Source of the DNA: Cyathus striatus
Lineage: Eukaryota > Basidiomycota > Agaricomycetes > Agaricales > Nidulariaceae
Length of the DNA: 64,000 nucleotides
Direction: 5' to 3'
NCBI GenBank assembly: GCA_025738555.1
Contig: JAOVFP010000008.1
Span: 1,860,001-1,924,000 of the forward strand
The stretch's first letter is position 1, and every line of letters starts with the position of its first letter. Below the pieces are notes generated by a model. It did no database searches and was not told the origin of the DNA. It was given only the letters and a program-made list of their open reading frames with translations. The position numbers and the translations under genes were made by a program. Positions 1 to 11,924 of this stretch are shown in pieces.

Positions 1-475
1 AGAGAATTGCATGTTTGCCTCATACATAGCCAGAGACATTATCTAACCACTACTTAGTTATTCCTTCACCTTCCTATACATCCCCCTTCTACCCCCCTTT
101 GCCTGGAAGTGTCATTAACACTGATCTTCTGCAAAATTCCCTCCAAACTCGCCACCCCGTTACATTGTTTTAGGAGTAAGTAGTTATAATTACATAATCT
201 AGCTACTATCACCCTGTTGTAAACATCTCTAATCTCTTAGCTTGTCTTCCCACTTCTAGAGGGCTTCCAGGATCACTAGTGTTTCTAGCTCATGTACTGT
301 GTAATTGTGTTGAGCTGCAGTGAATTTTCTTGATATGAATCCTGCAGGTTGACATTTATTCCAAGTAGGTCCTTGGGAGCTCTTTACACTTAGCCAGGTG
401 TTCTGTACAGAATCTGCACAGATTTGGCAGAGGTTTTTTCAGATTTATGCAACCTGAAAATTCTGTACAGAATCT

Positions 476-735
476 GATGAAATGGGGGGGTGTAATGATG
501 AAGTGGGGGGTTCTAATGATGAAACAGGGTGATGTAATGATGAAACAGGATGTTCTAATGATGAAACATGATGTTCTAATGATGAAACAAGATGTTTTAA
601 TAGTGAAACAGGGTGATATAATGATGAAACAGGGTGATGTAATGTTTAATGATGAAATGAGGTGATGTAATGATGAAATGAGATGATGTAATAATGAAAC
701 AGAATAATGTAACAAGGGAATAGGATGTTGTGACA
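476..735. repeat. Minisatellite, roughly 20-bp unit
   Basis: Tandem imperfect copies of a unit like gatgaaacagggtgatgtaa fill the left half of the hAT-like element. Units vary by substitution and small length changes. Open frames on both strands here are products of the repeat and are not genes. Confidence 0.8.
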
Positions 736-889
736 AGGGAACAGGAATAGTGAAACACCTGATGGGTGTACACTACCTTTAGTCATGGATTTTAGCTTTT
801 CTAAACATGTAATTAGTACTCATCAAACAGTAAACACAGTGATGAAATGGGGGGATGTATTGATGAAACAGGATTTCAAGTGTGACATA

Positions 890-985
890 TTGGAAAGGGT
901 GTCACACATTGGAAAGGGTGTCACATGTTGGAAAGGGTGTCACATGCCTTGTCACACTTTCTCCAACATTTTCCAACATGTCACA
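890..985. repeat. Short tandem repeat, 'ggaaagggtgtcacac' unit
   Basis: About three to four copies of a roughly 17-20 bp unit ending in gtgtcacat, then further tgtcacac words. The word GTGTGACAC is also the core of the large satellite at 61.3-62.5 kb inside the sister element. Confidence 0.6.
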
Positions 986-1232
986 CTTATTCCCTTGTCA
1001 CATTGATCATCAATAATGTATTGACAACTTGCTTATTCAACAAACTATTACTGATAGTCTAATAAGAACAGATTCTGCACAGATTCTGTACAGATCTGCA
1101 TGGATTCCACACAGATTCCACACAGATTCTGCACAGACTCCTTGGGGGAGTGTAAATTACTGGGAAGAAGAGGACTATTCAGAACACTTACACCCAGACC
1201 TCTTCAAGAATTACCCCTCCCAAACCTGTCAA

Positions 1233-1296
1233 ATGTTTTCATTGCGACAAGATTGGACATGCCAAGAACTGTCCAAGTTACTTCTGTGGCAGATGC
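1233..1296 (+). pseudogene. Retroelement gag zinc-knuckle scrap
   Basis: One frame reads CFHCDKIGHAKNC followed by FCGRC and a stop. This is a CCHC-like knuckle (C-x2-C-x4-H-x3-C) plus a following C-x2-C, as in nucleocapsid regions of fungal LTR elements. No gag upstream or polymerase downstream is recognisable, so it is a relic. The text from about 1300 to 1790 may be more of the same element but shows nothing I can name. Confidence 0.45.
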
Positions 1297-1792
1297 TGAA
1301 ATTCACTCCAGGACACTATGAACATTCCTATTATCAATTATGTGGTACCACATATATGCAGTGGAACTCTGGCACCACTTTACACCTGGCAACCTCATTG
1401 AAGTGCATGGCAGGTCCAACCAACAGACCAATCAACCCACCATCATGAGGTAAGAGAGACTGCATGAGTCATGACACAGACAGCAGATACTGCTACACGG
1501 AATGGAGGGAATGGACAGAGGAGGATAAGAAACAGGGTTGTGGAATCACAAGGACTTCTAGACAATAATTGAAGAGAGAGAGAGAATCAAAGGGTAAGAA
1601 TGTCAAGATGGAGGAGGATTACATCTGAGAGGCAATACATCCTGACAGATCAACAGGACAACTTGCATGGGATTGACACCAAGACTGAGAGGATGCAAAG
1701 AAGAACAACTACAACTACACTGCTGACTTTGACAATGGGACCATTAACTAATAGTCAAGTTCAAGTGAACTTTTCCCTTAATGAAGGGGTAA

Positions 1793-2319
1793 TGTTATGG
1801 TTTTTCTTTATTTTCTTTTGTTTACACTTAGTCTACTTTGACCTGTTTGGTACAACCATTGATACCAAACATCTTTACTTTTACATAGCTTTATTTATAC
1901 TTATGACTCATAATGACTTGTTCTAAGTCATCATTTATTTACATTCTCTTTCTCATACTTTTAACTTCTTATGACTCATTTCAAGTCATTGTACTATACT
2001 TACTTTAATTTCACACTTCTTTTACTGCACCTTAGTAATGCACAGCATTTACATATTTTCTTTGACTCATACTTATCTATTAGTAGTACAAACCAGTTTG
2101 TATTCAAACAGTAGGAACTTGGGCTGTAGAGCTCAAGCTTCAGCTTAAAGAATACTACTTGATTCTTACTTAACTTACACTTAAGTTGTTCAAACTTAAG
2201 TTTCTTAGTTTTGTAATGAGACTACTTTGATACTGACTTACTCATTCTTTGAACTTGTTCATCACATGACTTTTGGACTTGTATGATTTATGAATCTTCA
2301 GATTAACTAAATCATAACA
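1793..2319. repeat. Candidate LTR (527 bp)
   Basis: The segment starts TGTTATG and ends CATAACA, the inverted TG...CA form of LTR ends. It is preceded by a purine-rich run (atgaaggggtaa) like a polypurine tract, which would make it a 3' LTR of the element whose gag scrap lies at 1233. No second copy is in the window and I see no TSD, so the call is moderate. The stretch 2320-2754 after it is AT-rich with no recognisable content. Confidence 0.45.
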
Positions 2320-2754
2320 CTCTCTCTCTCACTCTTATTTTTCCTCCAATGCCAACACACTCTTGCATTACTTGAGTGCCACTATTACTCAACAGTAACT
2401 CAAGATCATCAGTATCTTACACTATCAGGACCCACTGAATGTGTAGTTTGCTTTACCAAAGACTGTGTCACCACTCTATGTCTCCCTCCCCCAAGTTTTT
2501 ACTTTATAAATTTTCTGTCAATTCATCAGTATGCTTTGTGTTTCAAACTTTCCCTTTTTCTTTCAATAATCTACAATCTCAACACTTTTAATTTCCTCTT
2601 TATTCCACTATTGTATTTTCTTTATTCTAATTTTCTTTAAAAATCATGTATCTACTTCCTCCCAAAAGTGAAGATTTTATCCCTCTTTCTCAACGCCTTA
2701 GAATACCCAAGGTCAAATAGATGTTCACCAACTCATTAATTAATTACTTTTTTT

Positions 2755-3767
2755 AGGCATCAGCATATCTTTTACCTCTACAATGTTAAGGAAGTCCTAT
2801 GTCAATTATGAAAGCATAGTCTGTACAACCAGGCAAATAAATGTGAATTTCATGCAGAGTCTGTTGAGTACCTTGGTTACATTCTTTCTCTGTATGGCCT
2901 CACAATGTCTAAGGACAAAGTCAAAACAATTCAAGATTGAGCCTAGAAAAGTGAAAGATGTTCAATCTTTCCTTGGCTTTGCCAATTTCTACTGACAATT
3001 TCATCTGAGATTATTTGGACATTGTTGTTTCATTAATACATCTTACCTTGAAGTGAGACTTTATCCTTGCATGCTGTGCAGCATTCAATCACCTGAAAGA
3101 TGCTTTCAGTGTGCTTACACACTGGGTGCCAGATGCACAAATTATAGTTGAGATTGATGCTTCAGATTATACACTCAGAGCTATTCTCTCTATCATTGCT
3201 GACAATGGTGGTGTCCACCCTGTAGTGTTCCACTCCAAGACCTTCACTGCTCCAGAGTTGAACTATGGTGCCTATTACAAAGAACTCCTAGCTATCTTCA
3301 AAGCTTTCAATGTATGGCAACATTACTTGAAAGGTTCCAGTATTCCAATCAATGTGGTCACTGATCACAAGAACCTCAAATACTTCTCCACTATGAAGAT
3401 CCTCACTTGCCATTAAGCCTGTTGGTTGGAGTTTCTTTCCCAATTCAGTCTAGTTATATGTTTTTGTCAGGGGAAGCTCAGAGCTAAACCAGATGCTTTA
3501 ACTAGATGGTGGGATGTTTAATCTAAAGAGAGGGATAACTACTATGCCAAAGTCAATCCACATAACTTTAGGCCAGTTTTATCCAAGAACAACTCACAGC
3601 ATCATTGCAAGCTACTATTCTCTTTCTACCTATTCTTGGAGCTAGCATAGTTATAGATGTTGATCAGCTTTATCATGATATCCTGATCACTAAACCTACT
3701 GAGACTATTGTGCTATTCATCTCCAAGATTCCACTAGTCATTGGTCTGTTGGAACAGACAAGTTACT
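2755..3767 (+). pseudogene. Ty3/gypsy pol relic: end of RT and RNase H
   Basis: Fragments in shifting frames read KCEFHAESVEYLGYIL (RT thumb), SFLGFANFY, then IDASDYTLRAILSI, HSKTFTAPELNY, KELLAIFKAF and VTDHKNLKYFST, the standard order of RT connection and RNase H in agaricomycete gypsy elements. An in-frame stop follows FANFY where Arg is usual (tga). The segment then runs towards the integrase and is cut by a solo LTR. It belongs to a different family from the large element at 48.8 kb. Confidence 0.85.
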
Positions 3768-4416
3768 TGTCATATCCCATATTGCCTACCTCTGGACCTC
3801 TGTGCTCTTACTCTGCCTTTCCCTTTGTTTACTCCGGACTTTGATTACATTCTTAATATTACTTATTGATTACTGTACATAGATTACTCTTGTTTCCTTT
3901 CTTCCGTTCTACTGAGCTATCCCCTCAGTATTGTAGTATACATCACATAGTGAGTCACTTATCATTCTTAAGTGCGCCACTATCTGTTTTACTTTACACC
4001 GCCATACACGCTCACTTCTCCGGCACGTTTTATTATGTTTAATTAGTTATAGTCTTCATTCTACGTATGCCTACCCTGACCGTACTTCTCTGCTGGCCTT
4101 GGCCAGCGGCCTTTACTTACTCCGAGTCTCTAGTATTTAAGTAGTACTCGATTTGTACTTAGACTTTAGTTTCGTATTGAACTACGTCCTCACCCTTCAG
4201 TCTGACTTGAGTTACATCTCTTGTCTTCTCTGAAGGGCTTGCCCTTACTCCGAAATCCAGGACCGGGAATCCCAGGGGCGCAGCACATAAGCTGAAGCCG
4301 AAGTCCTACCCCCTGAGTTGTCATTCTCCGCCTTCGTCTATTACTCACCCCTCGTTTCTCCGCAGTCACCCTCTTGTACTCCACCGCCAAGTCAGGCTAG
4401 GGGCACGGTCGTGACA
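3768..4416. mobile_element. Solo LTR (649 bp) with 5-bp TSD TTACT
   Basis: The element begins TGTCATATCCC and ends GGTCGTGACA (TGTCA...TGACA). TTACT occurs directly before (3763-3767) and directly after (4417-4421). It splits the gypsy relic between RNase H and integrase. It contains many CpG sites, unlike the relic it sits in, so it looks younger. A CpG-poor element with the same ends is at 25585-26192. Confidence 0.88.
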
Positions 4417-4421
4417 TTACT

Positions 4422-5430
4422 CCATCTTGATGAACATATTTATGTTTCCAATGACAACTCCCTTCACCTTTGTGTTCTTCAGTACAAGCATGATCACATC
4501 CTCACTGGACACCCTGGTCAAAACAAGACTTTGTCCATTGTCAGGCATGAATATACTTAGCCTGAACTCTGTACTTATATCAAGAATTATTGTAAGTTCT
4601 GTACAACTTGCATCTGATCTAAACCCAAAAGGCATTGACCATATGGCACTTTGAAGCAACTCCCAATTCTCATTCTTGGAGTTCAATATCCATGGATTTC
4701 ATTGAGATGCTTCCTAAGTCTGTTTCAGAAGATTATAACTCCATGCTGGTCATTGTAGATCATTTCAGCAAGCAGGCAATATTTATTCCCTGTTATAACA
4801 CTATTACTTCTGCCCAACTCACTCAACTCTTTGTCTTGCATGTGTTTTCTAAACATGGTGTTCCAGGACATGTTAGTTCTGACTGTGGCTCAGAGTTCAT
4901 CTCTCACTTCTTTCATTCATTGGGTAAAGTGCTTGACATGACCTTGCACTTTACCTCTGGATACCACTCAGAGAGTGATGGACAAACAGAATGGATCAAC
5001 CAAGTTTTATAAAAGTATGTTCAAATATACTGCAATTATCAGCAAGATAATTGGGCTGTTCTATTCCCTCTTGCTGAGTTCACATATAATAATATACTGA
5101 GCTCAACCACTAATACGTCTAGCAATAACAGTTCACCCTGAATGAGATGTTACTGCAGCTAAAGCATGTGAATTTGCTGTTGATCTCCAAGAACTTCATG
5201 AACTCCTTAAGACTGAAATAGCTCTTGTTCAAAAGTGCTATCAAGTTGGTGCAGACAACCATTGTTTTCCAGCACCAGAGTTCAAGGTTGGAACAAAGGC
5301 TCCCATACACACCAAGCCCTTTAAATCTACTCATCCAGCAAAAGTGTTTGCTGAAAAGTAATATGGTTCATACAAGATTATTGCTGAGACTGGCTCCCAC
5401 TCTTGCACTTTATGCCTCCCCACCAACTTT
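4422..5430 (+). pseudogene. Ty3/gypsy integrase relic
   Basis: This continues the relic at 2755. Visible are LQYKHDHILTGHPGQNKT (zinc-binding region), then a core with SMDFIEMLP, SSDCGSEF and SDGQTEWINQ, supplying the D, D and E positions. Expected Arg in the second motif (D-R-G-S) is Cys, and Arg after QTE is Trp, both consistent with CpG decay. A stop follows QVL and only scraps of the C-terminal region (FKVGTKAP-like, about 5285) remain. From 5431 to 5570 nothing is recognisable. Confidence 0.85.
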
Positions 5431-5752
5431 TGTTCAGTTTATTCTGTCAATTGATTGCAATGTATTACAAGATAAGTAATTTATTCTGCTGTACTGTATT
5501 TTACAATCAATTGAGCTCCTAGTAACAAACAATTGTCCATCACTCCCAGTGCTTACTGACAGGGATCAATCATAAAGACAGCCACTGGCATACAGTTGCA
5601 GATCTCTAAGTAATTTAAGTGGAATTGAAGTAATCTCATTGATAAGGCTTATCAACATGCCTCTCTCAACATGATATATGCATAATATCAATACTATATC
5701 CATCTACAGTGTGCTATCATGAATGTTGCTAGCAGCAATACTACCTATATTT

Positions 5753-5929
5753 TAGGGATTATCCAACAGGTGCTAACACTTATTTCCCTAGACAAGCCCC
5801 CCCCCAATGGACCCCTTTGTATCATACTCTGGCTCTTTCCTGGTTACTTCATCACTTTATCACATGTCAAACATTTGCCATCACTCAATTTTAACTTCAA
5901 ACACTTTTAATACAATAGAAAGTATATTT
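5753..5929. mobile_element. 177-bp insertion relative to the other duplication arm
   Basis: The opposite arm (around 46850-46870) runs straight from the 'acagtaaatata' text into 'ggtagt'. Here the two parts are separated by 177 bp bounded by the direct repeat TATATTT (5746-5752 and 5923-5929). The insert includes a run of about nine C. No inverted ends are obvious. It could be a small SINE-like or MITE-like insertion, or a deletion in the other arm. Confidence 0.4.
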
Positions 5930-5977
5930 ACTGTACTATATCTATGTAAAATGGAATCTACCTGAATTATTGTATAT

Positions 5978-8900
5978 CTATTTCTTCAACTTTAAAAATT
6001 TCTCTACAAATTTTTTAAATTTATTCTTCTTGGAAACTGTAATAAATTCCCATTCATCAGGACTTAGAGAAATTATTACTACTTTTCCTGACTCTGTCCA
6101 AAAGGCAACTGCAATGTCATTCAATGCTACTGCACATAGATATATAGGCCTAAAAGAAGGAGGAAGCCAAAACAATCTTGTCCCTGTTATTACCACCCAA
6201 TTATCAACAATCAGATTCAAATTCATATCAGATGAATTATGAAAGGGATCAAACTCAGTGAATGTTGAGATGGAAAAAACCTTATTGTTATTGACAACAA
6301 TGCAGTCTTGATCAATATTAAATGAGACCAGTTCTACATAATTATTTAGATACCAAACATGTATACAATTGCCATTTTGAACATTCCACACTCTGACTGT
6401 CTTGTCACTTGAGCCAGAAACAATAGTTGCTCCATCCTGTGAGATGGCAACTGACCTGACCACATCTGAATGGCCTTTTATTTCATTAAGAAGTTTTCCA
6501 CTATGTGAATTCCACACTCTCACTGTTCTGTCACGTGAGCCAGAAACAATAGTTGCCCCATCCTGTGAGATGGCAACTGAGTTGATCCAGTTTGAATGGC
6601 CTTTTAGCACATTGAGAAGTTTTCCACTATGTGAATTCCACACTCTGACTGTCATGTCATCTGAACCAGAAACAATAGTTGCCCCATCCTGTGAGATGAC
6701 AACTGAGCTGATCCAGTCTGAATGACCTTTTAACTCATTGAGAAGTTTTCCACTATGTGAATTCCACACTCTGACTGTTTTGTCACATGAGCCAGAAAAA
6801 ATAGTTGCCCCATCCTGTGAAATGGCAACTGACCTGACCAAGTCTGAATGGCCTTTTAGTTCATTGAGAAGTTTCCCACTATGTGAATTCCACACTCTTA
6901 CTGTCCTGTCATCTGAGCCAGAAACAATAGTTGTCCCATCCTGTGAGATGGCAACTGATCTGACCGAGTTTGAATGACCTTTTAGCTCATTGAGAAGTTT
7001 TCTACTATGTGGATTCCACACTCTGAGTGTGTCATCTCTTGAACAAGAAACAATAGTTGCCCCATTCTGTGGAATGGCAACTGAGCTGATCCAGTCTGAA
7101 TGACCTTTTAGCTCATTGAGAAAATCTCCACTATGTGAATTCCACACTCTGACTGTCATGTCATCTGAGCCAGAAACAATAGTTGCCCCATCCTGTGAGA
7201 TGGCAACTGAGCTGACCCAGTCTGAATGGCCTTTTAGCTCATTGAGAAGTTTTCCACTGTGTGAATTCCACACTCTCACTGTTCTGTCATGTGAGCCAGA
7301 AACAATAGTTGCCCCATCCTGTGAGATGGCAACTGACCTGACACAGTCTGAATGGCCTTTTAGCTCATTGAGAAGTTTCCCACCTCATGAATTCCACACT
7401 CTGACTTTCTTATCATCTGAGCCAGAAACAATAGTTGTCCCATCCTGTGAGATGGCAACTGACCTGACCAAGTTTGAATGGCCTTTTAGCTCATTGAGAA
7501 GTTTTCCACTATGTGAATTCCACACTCTCACTGTCCTGTCATCTGACCCAGAAACAATAGTTGTCCCATCCTGTGAGATGGCAACTGACCTGACCCTATC
7601 TGAATGGCCTTTTAGCTCATTGAGAAGTTTTCCACTATGTGAATTCCACACACTAAATGTACTGTCACTTGAGCCATAAGCAATAGTTGCTGCATCCTGT
7701 GAGATGGCAACTGGGCTAACCATGTCTGAATGGCCTTTTAGCTTATTGAGAAGTTTTCCACTATGTGAATTCCACACTCTGACTTTCTTGTCATCAGAGC
7801 CAGAAACAATAGTTGCCCCATCCTGAGAGATAGCAACTGAGCTGACCAAGTATGAATGGACTTTTATCTCATTGAGAAGTTTTCCACTATGTGAATTCCA
7901 CACTCTGACTGTCTTGTCACATGAGCCAGAAACAATAGTTGTTCCATCCTGTGAGATGGCAACTGAGCTGACCTGGCCTGAATGGCCTTCAAGAACCTGT
8001 ACACAAGGATTCCAGTACTTGTTGTATCCTTGAATAACTTTTACTGACTTTAATTGAGCTTGATATATCTTATATAACAAAGTTTCTTGTGGAGTAAATA
8101 ATAGTGCAGACTCATAAATTTGCAATGCATGGTCTTTAATTATCTCATAGTTATGCAGAATAAAGCTCTCAGCATCATTCAATAATTCCACACACTGAGG
8201 TATGAAATTAAACTAAATTATATAATTAATAAAAATAAATATTAATGAAAAGTTATACTCACTGGCAGATTTTTTAGGAGTCTTACACCTTCTAGTGCTC
8301 TTTGTAGTTGACCATATAGTGATATGACTTCAAGCCATTGCAATAAATATTTTAATATAAACATTGTTACCAGCTGATTCAGATGTTCATTCATTAATCC
8401 TTCTTGAACATGGAAAATCCAATATGTAGCTGCATAACCAACCCCATCTATAATTGTATGAGGAATAGATACATCTTTATTTGCAGTGGACATGTCTTCA
8501 ACATTGCAAACATTTACTTTGAGAATGCTCATGAGTGTATGCAAACAATATGTTGCAATATGTGTGTGATGTTGTTTTGTATCAATGTAAAATCTTGTAT
8601 CTGAACATCTTTCTGGATTGGTGAGGAAATCATGAAATGATAAATGAAAGGCATGAATTGGAAGATTTGAATTAGATGGTGGCACAAGTAGTACTGCCTT
8701 TAGTTTGTAGAGGATTTCCCAAATGTCATTTTCATTGTGATTCAATCTTAGAATTTGCATTATTCCTTGAATGGTCAAGTTGTTAAATCCTAATATAATA
8801 ATTGACACAACTGATTGAAATATATCTTTTTTCCAATATAATGATTCTGAAGCTAGTAAAAGTATCTTCATATACATATGATCAAGTGATCCATATGCAT

Positions 8901-10154
8901 TTGTGTTATTTGATTTAACATATCCATTCTCAAGAATCAATCTTAATTTGACCTGTGCTCCAACTCCAGAACCAACACTAATAAATTTCATTGCTGTAGT
9001 TGCTGCAATGAATAAGCCAGAACACATTTCAATAAGATCACTTATTTCATTTTGCTTTGGCCATGGTTTAGCAATTGGCATTTTATTAATCTCATGTTCT
9101 ATGTATAACCTGATATCACTATTGACCTTTTCAATTTCAATATTATGCAAAATAAATGGATTTGTCAAGGATTCCACTGTTTTAGTTTGAAATATGTGTT
9201 CAAGAGACACCTCAGGTCGACTTGTAACAAAGAATTTAATTGGAAAGGTACACTTTCTGAGATTGTCAGCTAACACTTTAATGATATGTGCTTGCATGTC
9301 TTGCTGACATTCATCTAGTGCATCCAGTACAATCACTATTGTAATATGTTGTAAACTATTTTTTATATTTACAATTGAGTTCAAAATAAGCTTCTGCAAC
9401 TGAATTTCAAGAGTTGAGTGGAGAATTGAATGATCAGTTCCAACTTTGTCCAATATCTTTTGTTTCAATTGTGGAAGTTGTTTACCCAGTTGATAAGCTA
9501 GAGTTTTAACTACATTTGTAGACTCACTCCTAGTTAAGTGATCCCTAGAGAAAAAGAAAGAGGCTCCATTTTTGTTATATTTATGAGCCACACTATGTGC
9601 CACAGTAGATTTTCCAGTACCTGCAAGCCCAGAAAGCCAGTAGATAGATGCTTTATCAGTTGAAGCAATCCAGTTGTCAATTTGTTGCAACAGATCCACA
9701 TGAGTACCAGCAGTACACCCAGTAGCTTTATCCCTTTCCTTTGAATTATAAGCAGCACCAAAGATTGGACTCAATTTTTTTGCTAATAAATCATCTTCCT
9801 TGAACCTGTTGTGATAAATATTTGTAATTGAAGCAGCATTGTTAATTATTGTGTCATTAATGTGGACATTTCCAGTGTTTCCTGTGAATACTTGAGGCCC
9901 TGTATTGACTGTATTCTTCTCCTGCTACTTGTAAGACAGGAATATAGTAACAAAATAACTTCAGTTAGACTTACAATTGTTATGGATGCCATTTGTGGTG
10001 CACCAGACAACATGATGCTTGACACTTCATGATTTATTTGAAGGGAATGATCTTCCCCTTGTACATGGGAAAGTGGAGCTTTATTCCCTTTGGTATCAGG
10101 TGAGCGAGAGGTTCTGGCTTTTGGGTTTGCGATTTTCTGGAAAGGTTGAGACAT
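5978..10154 (-). pseudogene. NACHT-WD40 NLR, left copy, one internal stop
   Basis: Three exons read as 10154-9975, 9921-8263 and 8212-5978, with gt/ag introns at the same places as the right copy (43012-46809). Exon 1 gives 60 residues starting MSQPFQKI. Exon 2 carries the NACHT NTPase: GLAGTGKST (Walker A), VIVLDALDECQ (Walker B) and FFVTSRPE. Exon 3 opens with FNFIPQCVELL and then 13 WD40 units of exactly 42 residues. The only break I find is a TGA at 7385-7387 in the fifth unit, where a His codon stands in the other units; the frame stays open for the other eight units and the C-terminal tail. It would make either a truncated NACHT with about four and a half WD repeats, or nothing. In this family such proteins act as cytosolic non-self recognition receptors (HET-E/HET-D type); that role is inferred here. 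Confidence 0.85.
6350..7987 (-). repeat. WD40 repeat array, 13 units of 126 bp
   Basis: Units of 42 codons read GHSxxVxSVAISQDGxTI then VSGSxDxTVRVWNSHSGKLLNELK. Most positions are identical between units even at DNA level, while the residues after GHS and before D-x-T vary. The right copy has 10 units. Both arrays keep frame because units are gained or lost whole. Confidence 0.93.
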
Positions 10155-10221
10155 CGCTGTTTGTTTGTGTATGTTGTGTTCCTTGTAACGTATATGAATG
10201 GAGGGGGGGATTCTACCATCT

Positions 10222-10242
10222 AACGACCCATATATATATTGA
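10222..10242 (-). promoter_or_regulatory. TATA-like box upstream of left NLR
   Basis: The + strand has catatatatattgac about 75-85 bp before the ATG at 10154. The same block, ATATATAT, lies a similar distance before the right NLR ATG. Conservation in both arms supports a core promoter, though duplication alone would also conserve it. Confidence 0.35.
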
Positions 10243-10974
10243 CTGTGGTCTCATCAAACATGCTGTGCTTGCGTGTCAATCCAGAATTAGATAGATGAAT
10301 TGTGTTTCTTTGACATCGATCTAAAATTAGAGAGATCAATGACCCATGATGCTGCTCAACTACTTCATTAGTGGTCAGCTGATGGTTTTCACGTTCCAAC
10401 AACCTACCTATTGGGTGATAGTGTGAGTAGAAATGAGGCAGTACTAAAGATAAATGCACCCTGGTATACGCATGTAGTAATATGCAATCTTCAACTCGTG
10501 TACTTGCATAGACTTTATTTCTAAACCTAGATCGAGCGAATTTTGTAATTCAGTTCATATGCAATAGCAGTTGTAAGTATAAACAAGAATGCTTCGCACT
10601 GATTAGCAATAGCATATCGTTTCCAAGACGGCTTACTGCAATGCAGGTCTTATAACCTACTTTCTGAATCCTGATACTATTGTTATAATGCCCTAGTGAG
10701 ACTCGCTGCAGCAATTCTGCTCACATGAATGAATTTCAGTTGAATTCGACGGAATGTGGAATTTCGGCGTTTCCCATGCACCTGACTCGCACTATCACGT
10801 ACCGTCACCGTGGTACCTCTTGCGCTGGTACCCTCAGACTTCCCACTGCCCTACTCAGACCTACCCATAACTGCAAGTACCACCTCGCCAACTCACGATA
10901 GCATGTGCTGCCGGTAGTCGAACGATCTGCCTGTACATCGACGCACAACTGCGGTTTCTGTCGAGCTAACCGGG

Positions 10975-11360
10975 TTGGGTGTACTCAAAACCCTCAACTA
11001 CCTCAAGATCATTGATGACTCTACGCATGTGCATGGTCTTCACTTCGATGTTTTCAGGGAAGAAGCTAGTACTTGCGTCCTCTGTGAGTGCACACTGCAG
11101 CTCTCTCCCTCCGTTCCATTCCTTCCTCACTCCCTCCGTTTCATTTCGTCCTTTCCTCTCTTCTCCCTCTTATCTGTTTATAACTTCCCTTATTCTTTAC
11201 CAACTCACGCTAATCCTTTCTACCCACAGGAATAACTCGCGCATCTACTCAGATCGAATTCGAACAGGAGAAGCCCAGTACCATACATCCGTCTGGCGTG
11301 CGATACGACAGGGCGTAGGTTGTATTTCGGTGGAATGAGGAGGTAGGGGGATGCCAGCAG
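10975..11360 (+). other. Segment X copy 1 (unidentified duplicated gene piece)
   Basis: A frame reading GVLKTLNYLKIIDDST then HVHGLHFDVFREEAS runs to a likely gtgagt donor near 11090, followed by a pyrimidine-rich intron and a cacag acceptor near 11229. Copies occur inverted at 41771-42245 and again at 19560-19950. I do not recognise the protein, and the splice frame is not certain in any copy. Downstream text (11360-11900) is also conserved in the other arm and includes a frame MNTIAIAPLPLFHFKAGRK. It could be a short gene or the 5' region of the UTP16-like gene that follows. Confidence 0.4.
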
Positions 11361-11924
11361 TAGATGCGCTGGGATGATGAGTGGCTTAGGTTAGCAGGGT
11401 ATGTTCCACGTCTTCGACTCTGCCCCCCTCCCTTATTCCTCCGCTCTTCATCCTTTCCTTGTACTTTTCTTCCTTATTTTAGACTACTTATACTAATGTC
11501 ATCACCAGTAACGACCGCAGATACCCTTCAACCGTGCATGCGCGGCAGGTAGGCCAACTCGAGAGAGCAACGGCACTCTCAGAGCTCTGAGTCGAGACTC
11601 GAGAATGAACACCATCGCTATCGCACCTTTACCGTTGTTCCACTTCAAAGCAGGAAGGAAAGTAGAGTCCAACAACAACTGCACGCCTTATCGCTACTGT
11701 GATTGGAAGTTCAATTTGGCTCCCAGGATCATTCAACCTCCTCTCGGGACTCAAGTTCCTCTTGTCTGGTTCATATACAGCAAAGTTGTCGCTATGTACA
11801 ACTAACACATCATACCAAACCCACCCGAACTCTTCCCAGGCTAAAGATCTCTCTCCTCTCCCTCCCTTTCCTAGTCTCCCTCCCTAACCATCTTCTCACA
11901 CTCCTCTTCGCTCGCTCTAACACA

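Larger units (their letters stand above)
377..1162. mobile_element. hAT-like non-autonomous TIR element, copy A, with internal minisatellites
   Basis: The left end reads GAGCTCTTTACACTTAGCCA and the right end is the inverse of CAGTAATTTACACTCCCCCA, so TTTACACT is shared in inverted orientation. Both ends carry nearby clusters of short 'cagattc/gtacag' words. The same two ends bound a 1743-bp element at 61010-62752, which has a clear 8-bp TSD. Here no TSD is visible, so one flank may be rearranged. No transposase is encoded. The interior is tandem repeats that differ from those in the other copy. The class assignment rests on the CAG-type terminus and on the 8-bp TSD of the sister copy. Confidence 0.6.

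Noticed and set aside
6402..7679. Long plus-strand open frames reading repeated MATDLxxxEWPFSSLRSF
   Set aside because: They are the antisense of the WD40 array; a repeated 126-bp unit keeps several frames open. The same shadow appears at 45132-46007.
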